From Verrucomicrobiia bacterium (GTDB taxonomy: Bacteria; Verrucomicrobiota; Verrucomicrobiia; Limisphaerales; UBA8199): a stretch of DNA of 61,839 bases. Below, piece after piece: positions 16,294-26,520 of the stretch (its first letter is position 1; the number at the start of each line of letters is the position of its first letter). The stretch lies in the NCBI GenBank assembly GCA_035946615.1, contig DASYZB010000154.1, forward strand, positions 1 to 61,839, given 5' to 3'. The notes beneath the pieces were generated by a model. The model saw only the letters and a list, made by a program, of their open reading frames with translations. It searched no databases and was not told the origin of the DNA. The translations under genes and the position numbers were made by a program.

Positions 16294-16995
16294 ATGTTAT
16301 TGCATCCGGTGGTGAGATCCAAAATCCTCGTGATCGATGACGAGCCTGAGGCGGTCGAGTTGGTCGAGTTTAATCTCGCCCAGGCAGGCTTTGATGTCCT
16401 CAAGGCAACCGATGGCGCCGAGGCCCTCAAAAAGGCCCACGCCATGATTCCGAGCTTGATCATTTTGGATTTGATGCTGCCTGAAATCGATGGATTGGAG
16501 GTATGCAAAATCCTCCGGCGCGATACGGCAACCGCTGCTATTCCGATTGTGATGGTGACCGCCAAGGCTGCCGAAATTGATCGTATCTTGGGGTTGGAAC
16601 TGGGCGCCGACGAATATATCTGCAAACCGTTCAGCCCCCGCGAATTGGTCTTGCGCGTTAAAAAGCTGCTGCAACGCACCCAGGCCGCAACCGCAGAACC
16701 GGACCTGCACAGATTTGGCGAACTGGTGATTGATCCCCCCCGGCACCTGGTCAGTTGGCGGGGCAAGCAGATCGAGTTAACAGCCACGGAATTCAAGCTG
16801 CTTTTGCTCCTGGCCCAAAGACGCGGCCGGGTGCAGTCTCGCGAGCAACTGCTGCGCGATGTCTGGGAATATAACAACCTTATTGATACTCGCACGGTGG
16901 ATACTCATATGCGCCGGTTGCGTGAAAAGCTTGGGCCTGCGGCAAAATTCCTCGATACCGTGCGCGGTGTAGGCTATCGTTTCCTTGAGGCCTAG
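16294..16995 (+). CDS. phoB: Response regulator, OmpR/PhoB family
   Basis: A 233-residue two-component regulator. The receiver domain has the acidic pair in I-D-D-E-P, the phospho-acceptor D59 (I-I-L-D-L-M-L-P), and the conserved Lys in C-K-P-F-S. The C-terminal winged helix covers about 135-230 (L-T-A-T-E-F-K-L-L-L, then R-T-V-D-T-H-M-R-R-L-R). The frame opens with TTG at 16225; ATG 16294 places the first strand normally. The partner kinase gene follows 24 bp later. The PhoB name rests on similarity and on the pairing; no pst or phoU genes are nearby, so phosphate control is not proven. Confidence 0.82.
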   Translation: MLLHPVVRSKILVIDDEPEAVELVEFNLAQAGFDVLKATDGAEALKKAHAMIPSLIILDLMLPEIDGLEVCKILRRDTATAAIPIVMVTAKAAEIDRILGLELGADEYICKPFSPRELVLRVKKLLQRTQAATAEPDLHRFGELVIDPPRHLVSWRGKQIELTATEFKLLLLLAQRRGRVQSREQLLRDVWEYNNLIDTRTVDTHMRRLREKLGPAAKFLDTVRGVGYRFLEA

Positions 16996-17019
16996 CAGCC
17001 GAAGGGCGCATTTCGGGCT

Positions 17020-18354
17020 GTGGACCTCGGACTTTCTATGCTATGGCCTATTGTGACCATGGTCCTGGCGCTGGCGCTGCTGGTCCTGAACGGCTGGTGG
17101 CGGGCGCGCTTTGAACGCGCCCAACGAACCGCCGCAAAGGAACTCGAACGGCTCCGCCGCTCTCAGGCCCAGTCCACTCTCGAGGTCCAGACCCGCCAGG
17201 AAGCTCTCTTCAACAGCATGGCCGAAGGACTCCTGCTCCTGGATCAGGGCGGTCGTGTGCAACTGGCAAACCGCGCCGTTACGGCCTTATTTGGGATCAC
17301 CAATGACATCCGCTCTCGCACGATTATGGAGGCGCTGCGCCTGCACGAACTGGCCGAGTTGGTCGAGTTTCTGGGGCCGCGAAGGCAAGTGCTGGGTTTT
17401 GAGCTGAAGCTGGCGCGCCCTACCGAGCGCTGGCTGCAGGTCAATGGGGCAGCTATCTTTAACGGGGCCGGAAAAAGACAAGGCACTATTCTTGTTTTCC
17501 ACGATTTGACCCGCCTCAAGCGCCTGGAAAGTTCGCGCCAGGACTTCGTTGCAAACGTCAGCCATGAATTGCGCACCCCGCTCTCCCTCATTAAGGGTTA
17601 CGTTGAAACCCTGCTGGATGGGGCCAAGGACAACCCGGTGGTGGCCAATAAATTCCTGCAGACTATCGATCGCAACGCGGAGCGATTAAAGCTCTTGATC
17701 GAGGATTTGCTCACCATCTCGGAATTGGAATCGGGCCGCATCCAGCTCAATCTCCAGACCATCCCCTTAAAGCCCCTGGTTGCCAAGGTCCTGAGCGATT
17801 TCAAATCCCGTGCCCAGGCCAGGCAGACCAGCCTGGTGGACAATGTTCCAGACATGCAGATTCGGGCCGATGCGGACCGGCTCGAACAGGTCTTGTGTAA
17901 CTTGATTGACAACGCGATCAAGTACGGTCGGTCGGCGGGGACCGTCACCGTAAGCGCCCGGGCTCTTGGTGACGCCCAAATCGAGGTGTGTGTCCAGGAC
18001 GACGGTCCGGGAATCCCCCCTGACTCCATCGAACGTGTGTTCGAGCGGTTTTATCGAGTTGATAAGGCCCGCTCCCGCGAACAAGGCGGCACAGGGCTGG
18101 GCTTATCCATCGTAAAACATATCGTGCAAAGCCATAGCGGGCGAGCCTGGGCAAGGAGCCAGCTTGGTCAAGGGGCCTCGTTCTACTTTACACTTCCAGA
18201 CAGCGAGGGATTACAGGAACGCGGACTCCCGGAAAGCTCGTCCCTCCGGGAAGGCAGAGTTGCACAAGGCTCTGAACTTCCCCAATTGAGAAATGAGGCC
18301 CGAGGGCTTGCTCAGAACGCCGGAGTTGGGCAAGTTAAGCCTATCACACAATGA
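17020..18354 (+). CDS. phoR: Sensor histidine kinase, PhoR-like
   Basis: A 444-residue membrane kinase. One membrane segment near residues 7-24 is followed by a coiled coil, a PAS domain (about 60-165), a HisKA domain with the H-box (V-S-H-E-L-R-T-P-L), and an ATPase domain with N-L-I-D-N-A-I-K-Y, D-D-G-P-G-I-P and G-T-G-L-G-L-S. There is no periplasmic sensor domain, as in many PhoR proteins. The start is GTG 17020; ATG 17038 is also possible. The last 50 residues are a low-complexity tail that runs to the start of the next gene (4-bp overlap). Confidence 0.85.
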   Translation: MDLGLSMLWPIVTMVLALALLVLNGWWRARFERAQRTAAKELERLRRSQAQSTLEVQTRQEALFNSMAEGLLLLDQGGRVQLANRAVTALFGITNDIRSRTIMEALRLHELAELVEFLGPRRQVLGFELKLARPTERWLQVNGAAIFNGAGKRQGTILVFHDLTRLKRLESSRQDFVANVSHELRTPLSLIKGYVETLLDGAKDNPVVANKFLQTIDRNAERLKLLIEDLLTISELESGRIQLNLQTIPLKPLVAKVLSDFKSRAQARQTSLVDNVPDMQIRADADRLEQVLCNLIDNAIKYGRSAGTVTVSARALGDAQIEVCVQDDGPGIPPDSIERVFERFYRVDKARSREQGGTGLGLSIVKHIVQSHSGRAWARSQLGQGASFYFTLPDSEGLQERGLPESSSLREGRVAQGSELPQLRNEARGLAQNAGVGQVKPITQ

Positions 18355-19379
18355 ACCGACGCCAATTCCTGCACACCGGCGCTTCGCTTGCCGCCATCGC
18401 ATTTACATCCCAGGCAGCGCCGCACCATTCCGCAACCGAAGCCCCCTTCGACTCCAGCGGGGCACAGGCACCTCCGCTGGGCCACCCCATCCTCAGCGGT
18501 TCGGGCGAGTTTCGCTTCGAGTTCGTACCAGACAAGCTCATGCTTCCACCCGATGTGAAGATGAAAAACGGGCATGGCCTCTGCCGGGATGCCCAGGGCA
18601 ACATCTATTTCACCTACGAACCGGAAAGCCTTGAGGACCAGACCCGCTCACTGGTGCGCTTTGCGCCGGATGGAACCAACCCAGTGTTGCTGGGAGCCGA
18701 CAACGCCCTGGCCCGAGGCGTGCCGCACGGCCTGAATATTGCCGTCGAACCGGATGGCCGGGCCGTGCTGTATCACGCCAACAATGATGCCACTGTCCAT
18801 AAGACCACTCTCGAAGGCCAGGTGCTTTGGACCCAGAAATGGAGCCCTCAAATGGGCAATTACAAGCCCACCGATTCGGTTGCTTCGCCCGCCAACGACC
18901 GGGTCTTCGTTGCTGACGGTTATGGCAGCAGCATGGTCCACGCCCTCAAGACAGCCGATGGCGTCTATGCCGGCAAATCCTGGGGCGGCCTGGGTTCAGC
19001 CCATGGCGAGCTGAACTGCCCGCACGGAATCACCTACGATTCGAGGCGCAAGCTGCTGCTCACAGCCGACCGCGGCAACAAGCGGCTTGAGTATTTCACT
19101 TTGCGCGGGGCTTACCACAGCACGATCGAGGCGAAGGAAATCACCGCTCCCTGCAATGCGGACATTCGGGGGGATTACGTGCTGGTTCCTGACCTGGACG
19201 GGCCAATGATTATTTTAGACGGCGACAACAAGGTCGTATCGGTTATTGAAGTTGGCAAACTACTCGGACCACACGGCTTCCGCCATCCGCACGATGCGAT
19301 CTGGCTCGAAAATGGGGACATCGCCGTCTGCACGTGGAATCCGGGCCGGCTGGGCTATTGGAAGCACCTGACCTCTTAA
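18351..19379 (+). CDS. Tat-exported NHL/six-bladed beta-propeller protein
   Basis: A 342-residue secreted protein starting with a twin-arginine signal (M-N-R-R-Q-F-L-H-T, then an Ala-rich core). The body shows repeated blade motifs such as [28 protein letters not shown] and F-R-H-P-H-D-A. Regular His-containing loops suggest a metal-binding propeller of the NHL, SMP-30/gluconolactonase-like or peptidylglycine-lyase-like kind. Its start overlaps the kinase gene by 4 bp, so the two are co-translated, and its stop overlaps glgC on the other strand by 4 bp. The catalytic role is unknown. Confidence 0.72.
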   Translation: MNRRQFLHTGASLAAIAFTSQAAPHHSATEAPFDSSGAQAPPLGHPILSGSGEFRFEFVPDKLMLPPDVKMKNGHGLCRDAQGNIYFTYEPESLEDQTRSLVRFAPDGTNPVLLGADNALARGVPHGLNIAVEPDGRAVLYHANNDATVHKTTLEGQVLWTQKWSPQMGNYKPTDSVASPANDRVFVADGYGSSMVHALKTADGVYAGKSWGGLGSAHGELNCPHGITYDSRRKLLLTADRGNKRLEYFTLRGAYHSTIEAKEITAPCNADIRGDYVLVPDLDGPMIILDGDNKVVSVIEVGKLLGPHGFRHPHDAIWLENGDIAVCTWNPGRLGYWKHLTS

Positions 19380-20692
19380 ATCACCGTCCCATGCGGGAGC
19401 ACGCCGCTTTTTGGAATAATGACAATCCCGTCGCGGATGTAATAACTGGGGTGGTCCACTTTTTCGGGTTTGCCTGCGGGGGAGATCACGACGTTATCGC
19501 CAATGCGCGCGTTTTTATCGACGATGGTGTTTTCGATGCGGCAATTGGACCCAATGCCAATGCGGGGTTTGCCGGCCTTTTCGTGTTGGAGGATGGATTC
19601 ATAGGATTCATAATAATCGCTTCCTAAGACAATTGACCGGCGCAACACGGTTCCCGGCCCCACGATGGAACGTAATCCGACAATGCTGCTGGAAATTGAT
19701 GCGCGGCTGATAATACAACCATCAGAAATCACCGCGTGATCGATTTCAGCCCCGTTGATTTTTGAGCCAGGCAAAAAGCGCGGGCGGGTGAAGATCGGCG
19801 AGGCCATATCGAAGAAGTTGAACCGGGGGAGTTCGCTGGTGAGGTCCAGGTTGGCATCGAAGAAGGCGCGGATAGTGCCGATATCTTCCCAGTACCCCTG
19901 AAAGACAAAGGAAGACACACGCCGATTTTGGATGGCTTGGGGAATAATGTGTTTGCCGAAATCTGTCAGAGTATTCTCCAGGCTTTGAAAAATGACTTCC
20001 CGGTTGAACACGTAAATGCCCATCGAGGCTAGAAAGAACTCCCCTTCGCCGCGGATGCCCAGCGATTGGTACCAGGCGGGATCGACTCGCAACGAATCCT
20101 GCACCTGCGGGTCGGACGGTTTCTCGACGAACCGGGTGATGCGCCGGTCCGCATCGATTTGCATTATGCCCAAGGCGGGTGTTTCGCTGCGGCGCACGGG
20201 GATCGTGGCGATAGTGATATCCGCCCCGCTCTCAGCGTGCTGGTGAATGATCGGACGAAAATCCATCCGATACAATTGGTCCCCGCTTAGAATCAGCAAG
20301 CGGTCCCAATCATGGTTGCGGAAATGAATCATGTTCTTGCGAACGGCATCCGCAGTGCCCTGGTACCAAGAATCATCCGTGTAAGTTTGCTCGGCTGCCA
20401 GGATTTCGACGAAACCGCCTGAGAAATAGTCAAAGCGGTACGACTGCGCGATGTGGCGGTGGAGCGAGGCCGAATTGAACTGCGTCAGCAGGTAAATTCG
20501 CCTCAGACCGGAATTGATGCAGTTGGAAATGGGCACATCGACCAGGCGATATTTGCCCGCCAAAGGGACAGCCGGTTTGGCCCGCTCCTTGGTCAAAGGA
20601 AACAAGCGGGTGCCTTGGCCACCGCCCATAATAACCGACAACACGCGGCTGGTGTTAATCGTTTGGCGGCCCGTTTGTGAGATGAAATCCAT
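19376..20692 (-). CDS. glgC: Glucose-1-phosphate adenylyltransferase
   Basis: A 438-residue ADP-glucose pyrophosphorylase, first committed step of glycogen synthesis. The nucleotide-binding loop [12 protein letters not shown] (about residues 23-34) and [11 protein letters not shown] are intact. R-F-V-E-K-P and [10 protein letters not shown] are in the expected positions, and a left-handed beta-helix (I-S-D-G-C-I-I, I-G-S-N-C-R-I) closes the protein. No other glycogen genes are adjacent. It runs convergent to the propeller gene. Confidence 0.95.
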   Translation of the reverse strand: MDFISQTGRQTINTSRVLSVIMGGGQGTRLFPLTKERAKPAVPLAGKYRLVDVPISNCINSGLRRIYLLTQFNSASLHRHIAQSYRFDYFSGGFVEILAAEQTYTDDSWYQGTADAVRKNMIHFRNHDWDRLLILSGDQLYRMDFRPIIHQHAESGADITIATIPVRRSETPALGIMQIDADRRITRFVEKPSDPQVQDSLRVDPAWYQSLGIRGEGEFFLASMGIYVFNREVIFQSLENTLTDFGKHIIPQAIQNRRVSSFVFQGYWEDIGTIRAFFDANLDLTSELPRFNFFDMASPIFTRPRFLPGSKINGAEIDHAVISDGCIISRASISSSIVGLRSIVGPGTVLRRSIVLGSDYYESYESILQHEKAGKPRIGIGSNCRIENTIVDKNARIGDNVVISPAGKPEKVDHPSYYIRDGIVIIPKSGVLPHGTVI

Positions 20693-20751
20693 GAATTGTC
20701 AAGCGCCATGGGAGTATAGGGTCTTTACGGAACGATGCGCAAGCTTTGTCA

Positions 20752-20786
20752 CGAAATCCGCGAAATCCTCGAAATCCACGAAATCC
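20752..20786. repeat. Four copies of a 9-base unit (cgaaatcc + 1)
   Basis: CGAAATCC occurs at 20752, 20761, 20770 and 20779, exactly 9 bases apart, each followed by one variable base. It lies 60 bases upstream of glgC, between two minus-strand genes. It resembles two other 9-base-periodic intergenic segments in the window (29925-30016, 39391-39549). Confidence 0.85.
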
Positions 20787-20834
20787 TCGCCAGAAAATCC
20801 AAGGCCAATGAGGTCAGTCCCAAATCTATGTAGT

Positions 20835-20924
20835 AGACGACGTAAGAAGCCTCAGATCAAGATTGTCAGCCAGCGGCCTTTGGTTCACCCGGAAGTTGCT
20901 GATCAAAAACTTCTTACGTCGTCT
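20835..20924. repeat. 15-bp perfect inverted repeat with 60-base spacer
   Basis: AGACGACGTAAGAAG at 20835-20849 is matched exactly by its reverse complement at 20910-20924. No target-site duplication flanks it. It lies 31 bases past the stop of the membrane-protein gene at 20956, so it could fold at the 3' end of that transcript or be a MITE-like relic. Confidence 0.8.
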
Positions 20925-20955
20925 CCGACATCGAAAGAATCAGTGAGATCTCAGA

Positions 20956-21855
20956 TCAGGTCTTCGCAGCGGCTACTGTGGGCGCCTGAACCGGCACAGG
21001 AACGGACGAGGTTCCCGCCCACCCACCCCAGGCAGCCACCAGCAGGCCTAAAAACAACGCAATAAACCCCCACAATGGAACCCACTCGAGTTGTGGCCGG
21101 GTTCCTTGTTCGTTTTGGACGTGAGCCTGTTGAAATTCCTGGTCCCATCGGCTCAGCAGAGACGCGGCGTCCTGCTGGCTGAGGTTGTGTTTGGTGGTTA
21201 GCAGATTGATGGCCTGGTCGCGAGCCTGGGGCGCTTTGGACGGGCCGCCTTGAGATTCCATACGCGCCAGAGCACTCGCCAAATCCGTGTCCTGCTGGGC
21301 CAGCGCGCTCAATTGGCCGGGTGGCTGTTGGCCCTCGGTCCGGCCTGTCGGTGGAAGCAACGCCCCGGAATTGGGCAAGGCCCCTTTGACCTCAGGTGCA
21401 TCCGCAAGCGGGCCGGGTTCATTGGCGGGGTTCAATTGAGAAGAGATAGCATTGCCGATGAATGTGCCCGTACCGCCCAGGACCGAGCCCACCGTGGTGG
21501 CCAGCAGCAGAAACATCGCTACCATCGCCACGCTCCAGGAAACAATCCCGTGCAGCATTCCGTCAGCTCGCTGTGGCCCGCCGCAAAGTCGCCCGGCGAT
21601 GCACGAACCTATCCAAATCGAAACCAGGCCGGTCACTAGGAGCCAGATGCCTGAGCCGGTGATGATTTGGGCGCCCGAAACCTGCGGCTGGCTTGCATTC
21701 AGCTTCGCAATGCCCACCGCCACACCCAGCAAAGTAAACATCACCTGCATCACAATGGTGACAAACATCCCGCCAAAAATTGCTCCCCAGGAAACCCTCT
21801 TGACATGTGAAGGCGCCAGACCTGAAGGCTGCTCAATATAGACTTCTTCTTTCAT
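20956..21855 (-). CDS. Predicted membrane protein with four membrane segments
   Basis: A 299-residue protein. Hydrophobic segments lie at about 25-48 (W-G-A-I-F-G-G-M-F-V), 67-90, 100-125 (V-A-M-V-A-M-F-L-L-L) and near the C terminus (W-V-P-L-W-G-F-I-A-L-F-L-G-L-L). Between segments 3 and 4 lies a roughly 130-residue hydrophilic domain rich in Gln, Ala and Pro. The N-terminal V-S-W-G-A-I-F-G-G pattern occurs in uncharacterised membrane proteins of many Gram-negative bacteria. No function can be assigned. It is a lone minus-strand gene. Confidence 0.65.
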   Translation of the reverse strand: MKEEVYIEQPSGLAPSHVKRVSWGAIFGGMFVTIVMQVMFTLLGVAVGIAKLNASQPQVSGAQIITGSGIWLLVTGLVSIWIGSCIAGRLCGGPQRADGMLHGIVSWSVAMVAMFLLLATTVGSVLGGTGTFIGNAISSQLNPANEPGPLADAPEVKGALPNSGALLPPTGRTEGQQPPGQLSALAQQDTDLASALARMESQGGPSKAPQARDQAINLLTTKHNLSQQDAASLLSRWDQEFQQAHVQNEQGTRPQLEWVPLWGFIALFLGLLVAAWGGWAGTSSVPVPVQAPTVAAAKT

Positions 21856-22068
21856 ACAACGGCATCGCTCTCCAATCCTTTTCGATTCACTCCTGAGTTT
21901 TCTGCATCGGTAAAGTACTCCTGATAGTAATCAAGCCGCTTTGGGGTGTTTCCCTATTGTCTCTGTTTTTCAAACACCCGTGCGAAACGAATGACCAGCG
22001 GTCTTCAGAGCCCCTGAGACGCCCTCGACAGAACCGGTTGGGTCGTCTAGCTTGCCCGCTAAAGAGCT

Positions 22069-23178
22069 ATGACTGACCCGCGCTACACCAAGCTGGCTAA
22101 ACTCCTGGTTGAATATTCGACGGCACTCGAAAAAGGCGATCGCGTTCTGTTGGACCTGATTGATGTGCCGGATGAATTCTCGATTGAATTGATTCGCGCC
22201 GCCCGGGCAGTGAAAGCGGTGCCGATAGTCGCTGTGCGCCATACACGATTGAACCGCGAATTGCTGCGCGAGACCGACGAACAGCACGCCGCGCTCGAAC
22301 GCGATCTGGAGTTGTTCCGCATGAAGAAGATGCAGGCCTACATCGCGGTGCGCGGCAGCTCTAACGCCAATGAAAACGCCGACATTCCCAGCGAACGCAT
22401 GGCGCTCTATTCGCGCACAACCCGCCCGGTGCTGAATCACCGGGTGAGCAAGACCCGTTGGTGCGTCTTGCGCTGGCCCTCTCCCAGCATGGCCCAGGGC
22501 GCTGGAATGAGCACGGAGGCATTCGAGGACCTCTTTTTTAACGTCTGCACGATGGATTACCGCAAGATGGCCCGCGCGATGGCCCCCCTGGAGAGGCGCC
22601 TCAGCAAGGCCGACCAGGTTCATCTCAAAGCGCCCGGCACCGACCTGAACTTCAGCATCAAGGGCATCGGCGCTAAAATGTGCAAAGGCGACCGGAACAT
22701 TCCCGATGGCGAAGTCTTCTCTTGTCCAGTAAAGGACTCGATTCAGGGCCGAATTCAATTCAATACCCCCACGCTATATTCCGGGACCAAGTTCGAGAAT
22801 GTGTGTCTCGAATTCAAAGACGGCAAGGTGGTCAACGCGACCTCCAATAACACCCGGCGGCTCAACGAGATTTTGGATACCGACCCCGGGGCCCGTTATA
22901 CCGGCGAGTTCTCGCTTGGGTTCAACCCGTATATCCTTAACCCGATGTGCGACATTCTCTTTGATGAAAAAATCGCCGGGTCCCTCCACCTAACACCCGG
23001 CCAGGCCTATGAAGAATGCGACAATGGCAACCGCTCAGCCGTCCATTGGGATATGGTGCTGATCCAGCGCCCCGAATGGGGTGGAGGTGAAATTTGGCTG
23101 GACGGCGAACTGATTCGAAAGGACGGTATATTTCTTCCCAAAGACCTCAGGCCCCTCAATCCGCAACACTTGAAGTGA
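22069..23178 (+). CDS. M29-family aminopeptidase
   Basis: A 369-residue metallo-aminopeptidase of the thermophilic AmpS/AmpT family. The N-terminal half has the family's [11 protein letters not shown]. The C-terminal half carries the metal-site segments [18 protein letters not shown], and the final H-W-D-M-V-L with G-G-E-I-W-L-D-G. The protein is cytoplasmic (no signal) and would release N-terminal residues from peptides. It ends inside the convergent LysR gene (23-bp overlap). Confidence 0.88.
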   Translation: MTDPRYTKLAKLLVEYSTALEKGDRVLLDLIDVPDEFSIELIRAARAVKAVPIVAVRHTRLNRELLRETDEQHAALERDLELFRMKKMQAYIAVRGSSNANENADIPSERMALYSRTTRPVLNHRVSKTRWCVLRWPSPSMAQGAGMSTEAFEDLFFNVCTMDYRKMARAMAPLERRLSKADQVHLKAPGTDLNFSIKGIGAKMCKGDRNIPDGEVFSCPVKDSIQGRIQFNTPTLYSGTKFENVCLEFKDGKVVNATSNNTRRLNEILDTDPGARYTGEFSLGFNPYILNPMCDILFDEKIAGSLHLTPGQAYEECDNGNRSAVHWDMVLIQRPEWGGGEIWLDGELIRKDGIFLPKDLRPLNPQHLK

Positions 23179-24082
23179 GGCTCATCCCGCGGTTGCCCGC
23201 AACAGCTTCCTTCGCCGATTTGCAAAAACTTTCAGCCAGGGGTGTCAGCCCCTTTTTGGTCCACACAGCCCCGATTACAAAAGGCTCGGGCGCGGGCGAC
23301 AGCGGGATGAGTTTCAGGCGGGGGCCGGCCGAGCAGGAGAAGCTTTCAGGCACTATGGCCAGCCCGGCGCCAGACTCAACGGCGGCGATCAAGCTGGCGG
23401 AGCTATCTTGTTCCTGGGCAATCCTGGGTTTGGCTTTGATCGGCGCAAACAACGCGTCGAGGTAATCATGATATTCCGGGTAATCCTTGCTGCTAAAGAC
23501 CACCAGCGCTTCCCGGGCGGCTTGCGCCAGAGGGATGGAACGCAGCCGGGCCAGCGGGTGGCCGGGTGGCGCCGCCAGGCACAACGTGTCCTGCGCCAGT
23601 TCCTCAAAGTGCAGTCCCCGCAGCATCCTGCTGCTGGGGCGCACCAGGAACGCCACATCGAGTTTGCCCTCCCGAACCCCAGCCAGCATTTCCTCGGTGG
23701 ACACGTCGTGCAACCTGACTCGGACCTTTGGAAACCGCGTCTGAAATGCTCGCAAGCTTGCGGGCATTATCCGGACCGTTGGCGAGGGGGCGTACCCAAC
23801 ATGAAGTTCCACACGGCCCGCAGTGGCAATCGCCCGCGCAGCCTTCACAGCCGCTTCGGCTCGCTGCACAACCGCGCGCCCTTCGGTGAGAAAGGCCCTT
23901 CCGGCTTCGGTCAAGCGCACCGATTTCGCGCTCCGTTCAAACAGGGAAAACCCAAGCTCCTCTTCCAAATCGCGAATCTGCCGGCTCAGGGCCGGCTGGG
24001 ACACACGCAGCTTCAGCGCCGCCCGCGAGACGTTCTCCGCCTCGGCAGCGGCAATAAAATAGCGGAGATGACGCAGTTCCAT
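23156..24082 (-). CDS. LysR-family transcriptional regulator
   Basis: A 308-residue regulator. The N-terminal helix-turn-helix (M-E-L-R-H-L-R-Y-F, then [20 protein letters not shown]) is followed by a linker helix and a periplasmic-binding-like effector domain (from about residue 90, [10 protein letters not shown]). It is similar to regulators of aromatic or nitrogen metabolism, but the effector is not evident. It is divergent from the pirin gene with 85 bp between starts, so pirin is its most likely target. Confidence 0.88.
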   Translation of the reverse strand: MELRHLRYFIAAAEAENVSRAALKLRVSQPALSRQIRDLEEELGFSLFERSAKSVRLTEAGRAFLTEGRAVVQRAEAAVKAARAIATAGRVELHVGYAPSPTVRIMPASLRAFQTRFPKVRVRLHDVSTEEMLAGVREGKLDVAFLVRPSSRMLRGLHFEELAQDTLCLAAPPGHPLARLRSIPLAQAAREALVVFSSKDYPEYHDYLDALFAPIKAKPRIAQEQDSSASLIAAVESGAGLAIVPESFSCSAGPRLKLIPLSPAPEPFVIGAVWTKKGLTPLAESFCKSAKEAVAGNRGMSLTSSVAD

Positions 24083-24167
24083 AGGAAAACGACTATGCCC
24101 TTTGGTTATGCTCAGTCAAGAAACATGATCTTTCTCAAGCCCCTTTGATCTGTGGCAGTGTAGGGGC

Positions 24168-24863
24168 ATGAGAATGATTCGAAAAGCAAATGAACGGGGG
24201 CACGCCGAGCACGGCTGGCTGGATTCTTACCACACTTTCAGCTTCGCGGATTACTACGATCCGGATTGGATGGGCTTCCGGTCCTTGCGTGTCATCAACG
24301 ACGACCTGGTGATGCCGGCGATGGGGTTTGGAACGCATCCGCACCGGGATATGGAGATCATCACCTATGTCCTGAGCGGCGCGCTCGAGCACAAGGATTC
24401 CATGGGCAATGGCCGCGTCATCCGCCCAGGGGAAGTCCAATATATGGCCGCGGGAACCGGGGTTCAGCACAGTGAGTTTAACCCCTCGAAGGATGAAGCG
24501 GTGCACCTGTTGCAAATCTGGATTGTGCCCGAGCGCAAAGGGGTGAAGCCGCGCTACGGCGAGAAGTCCTTGGTGGACGCGCCAAAAGGCCGGTTCAACC
24601 TCGTGGTCTCGAAGTCAGGTCGCGAGGGTTCACTGTCCATCAATCAGGACGCCGAGCTCTACCTGGCTAAATTGGAACCTGGCAATGAGGCCTCGCATGC
24701 GCTGAAACCATCGCGTCATGCATGGCTGCATGTGGCCGAAGGGGAGGTGAGGCTTGGCGGCGACACGCTCAAGAGCGGCGATGCGGTGGCGTTTTCGGAT
24801 GAGTCGCAAGTGCAACTCACCGCCCTGAAGCCGTCGCAGGTGCTGCTGTTTGATCTGAATTAA
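24168..24863 (+). CDS. Pirin family protein
   Basis: A 231-residue bicupin. The N-terminal cupin holds the metal site: F-G-T-H-P-H-R-D-M-E gives two His and one Glu, and G-V-Q-H-S-E-F-N the last His. The opening A-E-H-G-W-L-D-S-Y-H-T-F-S-F is diagnostic. Pirins of this size (YhhW group) can act as quercetinase-like dioxygenases or redox-responsive cofactors. It is probably controlled by the divergent LysR gene. Its 3' end overlaps the sigma-factor gene on the opposite strand by 47 bp. Confidence 0.92.
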   Translation: MRMIRKANERGHAEHGWLDSYHTFSFADYYDPDWMGFRSLRVINDDLVMPAMGFGTHPHRDMEIITYVLSGALEHKDSMGNGRVIRPGEVQYMAAGTGVQHSEFNPSKDEAVHLLQIWIVPERKGVKPRYGEKSLVDAPKGRFNLVVSKSGREGSLSINQDAELYLAKLEPGNEASHALKPSRHAWLHVAEGEVRLGGDTLKSGDAVAFSDESQVQLTALKPSQVLLFDLN

Positions 24864-26181
24864 TGCGCCGCGCGCTCTCAGGCGCTGGTCTGATAAGAGT
24901 ATGCTCCTGGCAGGTCTCGATGCGCCGGGATAGGAAGAGCTGCTCGGATTTCAGGCCGGTGAGCTTGAGGGCGCGGCGGAAGTAATCTGCCGCGGCCGAA
25001 AAGTTGCCTCGGCGGCTTTCGAAATCTCCCAGGACAGCGTAGAAAAGATAGTACGAGTTCAATTCCATTTGATTCGGGATCGCCCCGACGGCGCCGATTC
25101 CAGCTTCGGGGCCATGAACGTAGGCCAGTGCAACGGCGCGATTCAGGGCGACGACGGCTGAATCATCAAAGTCCAGGAGGCGGTCGTAGAGGGCCAGGAT
25201 TTGCCGCCAATCGGTGGATTGAAAATCTTTGGCGGCGCAATGGCAGGCGGCAATGCCGGCCTGAAGGTGGTATTGGGTAAGCTCCTCTCCTGCAGCCGAG
25301 CGGGCGAAGTGGAACATGCCTCGGGCCAGGAGCGATTGATCCCAGCGGGAGCGGTCCTGTTCGGCGAGCCGGAGCAGGTTGCCATCTCCATCGCTGCGGG
25401 CGGGAAGGCGGGCGGCATTCAGGAGCATCAACGCCAAAAGTGCATGGGTTTTAGGCGCGCTTCCGGCGGCATGGTCAGCCAGCAACGCCGTCAGGCGAAT
25501 GGCTTCCTGGCAGATTTCCTCGCGTACGAGCTTTTTGCCGCTCGATGCCTTGTAGCCTTCGTTGAACAGCAAATACAGTGCTTGGAGAACGCCGTCCAGC
25601 CGCGCCGCCAATTGGTCGCCTGCGGGGATTTCAAAAGGAATCCGCGCGTCGCGAATCTTTTGTTTCGCCCGGGTCAGCCGTTTGGCAATGGCGGCATCGG
25701 TGGTCAGGAAGGCGCGGCTGATTTCAGTCACACTGAAGCCGCAAAGGGTTTTTAATGCCAATGCCACCTGGGCGTCGGCTGGGATTGAGGGGTGACAACA
25801 GACGAAAATCATCCGCAACCTGTCGTCGGCGATTTCCTGGTCGGCGAAAATGGCAGCATCAGCCGCCTGTGCTGGCCGGTCCATCAAATGAACGATTTCG
25901 GCTTCTTTATCGCGGAAGACCTTCTGGCGGCGGATGAAATCCAGCGCCAGATTACGCGCCGCGCGCATGATCCAGGCTGATGGATTTTGGGGCACACCAT
26001 AAAAGGGCCATGTCTGTAAAGCCCTAATGAGGGCTTCCTGGACGACGTCTTCTGCGAGCGTCAGGTGCTCGATACCAAAGATTCCGGCCAGGGTGGCCAC
26101 CATTTTGCCGGACTCATGACGGAAGAGATGCTCGACCACTTCAGACACCTCACTTCCATCAGGATTTTGGTCTTCGCCCAT
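24817..26181 (-). CDS. ECF-type RNA polymerase sigma factor with C-terminal SnoaL/TPR-like domain (ECF42 group)
   Basis: A 454-residue sigma factor, much longer than a plain ECF. Region 2 (about 15-80; A-E-D-V-V-Q-E-A-L-I-R-A-L and A-W-I-M-R-A-A-R-N-L-A-L-D-F-I-R) and region 4 (about 125-180; C-G-F-S-V-T-E-I-S-R-A-F-L) are followed by a roughly 270-residue C-terminal domain (DUF6596 plus TPR-like helices) with L-L-F-N-E-G-Y-K-A-S and R-A-V-A-L-A-Y. That is the ECF42 pattern. Such factors have no anti-sigma and are usually encoded beside DGPF/YCII proteins; one lies 1.7 kb away on the same strand. It is last in the minus-strand set 28277-24817. Confidence 0.88.
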   Translation of the reverse strand: MGEDQNPDGSEVSEVVEHLFRHESGKMVATLAGIFGIEHLTLAEDVVQEALIRALQTWPFYGVPQNPSAWIMRAARNLALDFIRRQKVFRDKEAEIVHLMDRPAQAADAAIFADQEIADDRLRMIFVCCHPSIPADAQVALALKTLCGFSVTEISRAFLTTDAAIAKRLTRAKQKIRDARIPFEIPAGDQLAARLDGVLQALYLLFNEGYKASSGKKLVREEICQEAIRLTALLADHAAGSAPKTHALLALMLLNAARLPARSDGDGNLLRLAEQDRSRWDQSLLARGMFHFARSAAGEELTQYHLQAGIAACHCAAKDFQSTDWRQILALYDRLLDFDDSAVVALNRAVALAYVHGPEAGIGAVGAIPNQMELNSYYLFYAVLGDFESRRGNFSAAADYFRRALKLTGLKSEQLFLSRRIETCQEHTLIRPAPESARRINSDQTAAPATASGR

Positions 26182-26220
26182 GATTCAGCTCCGTCCTTTA
26201 GTTTGTTCGTCTAATTCGAA

Positions 26221-26520
26221 TTAACCACCAGCCAGTGCGCCAATAATCAGGAAGGGCTCGGCCCCGCTGGCAACCAAGTCCGGCAAGACGCTCTCGACCC
26301 GCTCGTGTGACAGGTCCTGCTCGCAAGCAAAAAACCGCACGAATGGTCTGCGGCGCAAGGTAACATGATCACGGATTGTGCCGCGCAACACAGGAAAGCG
26401 GGCCTCAATGGCATCGAGAACGGCGCCCAGGGTGACCGGGCCGGCAAGCTCAACCTGGACCTCCCCGTCCACGCGCGCCAGCGTCCGTAAATGCGCCGGC
26501 AATAGCACCCGGATGTTCAT
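26221..26520 (-). CDS. ThiS/MoaD-family ubiquitin-like protein
   Basis: A 99-residue beta-grasp protein: [12 protein letters not shown] at the start, [18 protein letters not shown] in the middle, and a C-terminal A-L-A-G-G. The diglycine end is what ThiF/MoeB-type enzymes adenylate and thiolate, so it could act as a sulfur carrier; this is inferred. It overlaps the upstream propeller gene by 4 bp, implying co-translation. A MoeZ-like enzyme that could load it is encoded at 38237-39379. Confidence 0.78.
   Translation of the reverse strand: MNIRVLLPAHLRTLARVDGEVQVELAGPVTLGAVLDAIEARFPVLRGTIRDHVTLRRRPFVRFFACEQDLSHERVESVLPDLVASGAEPFLIIGALAGG

Noticed and set aside
20835-20924. Insertion sequence or transposon
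   Set aside because: No transposase frame inside 90 bases and no flanking direct repeat; kept only as an inverted repeat.
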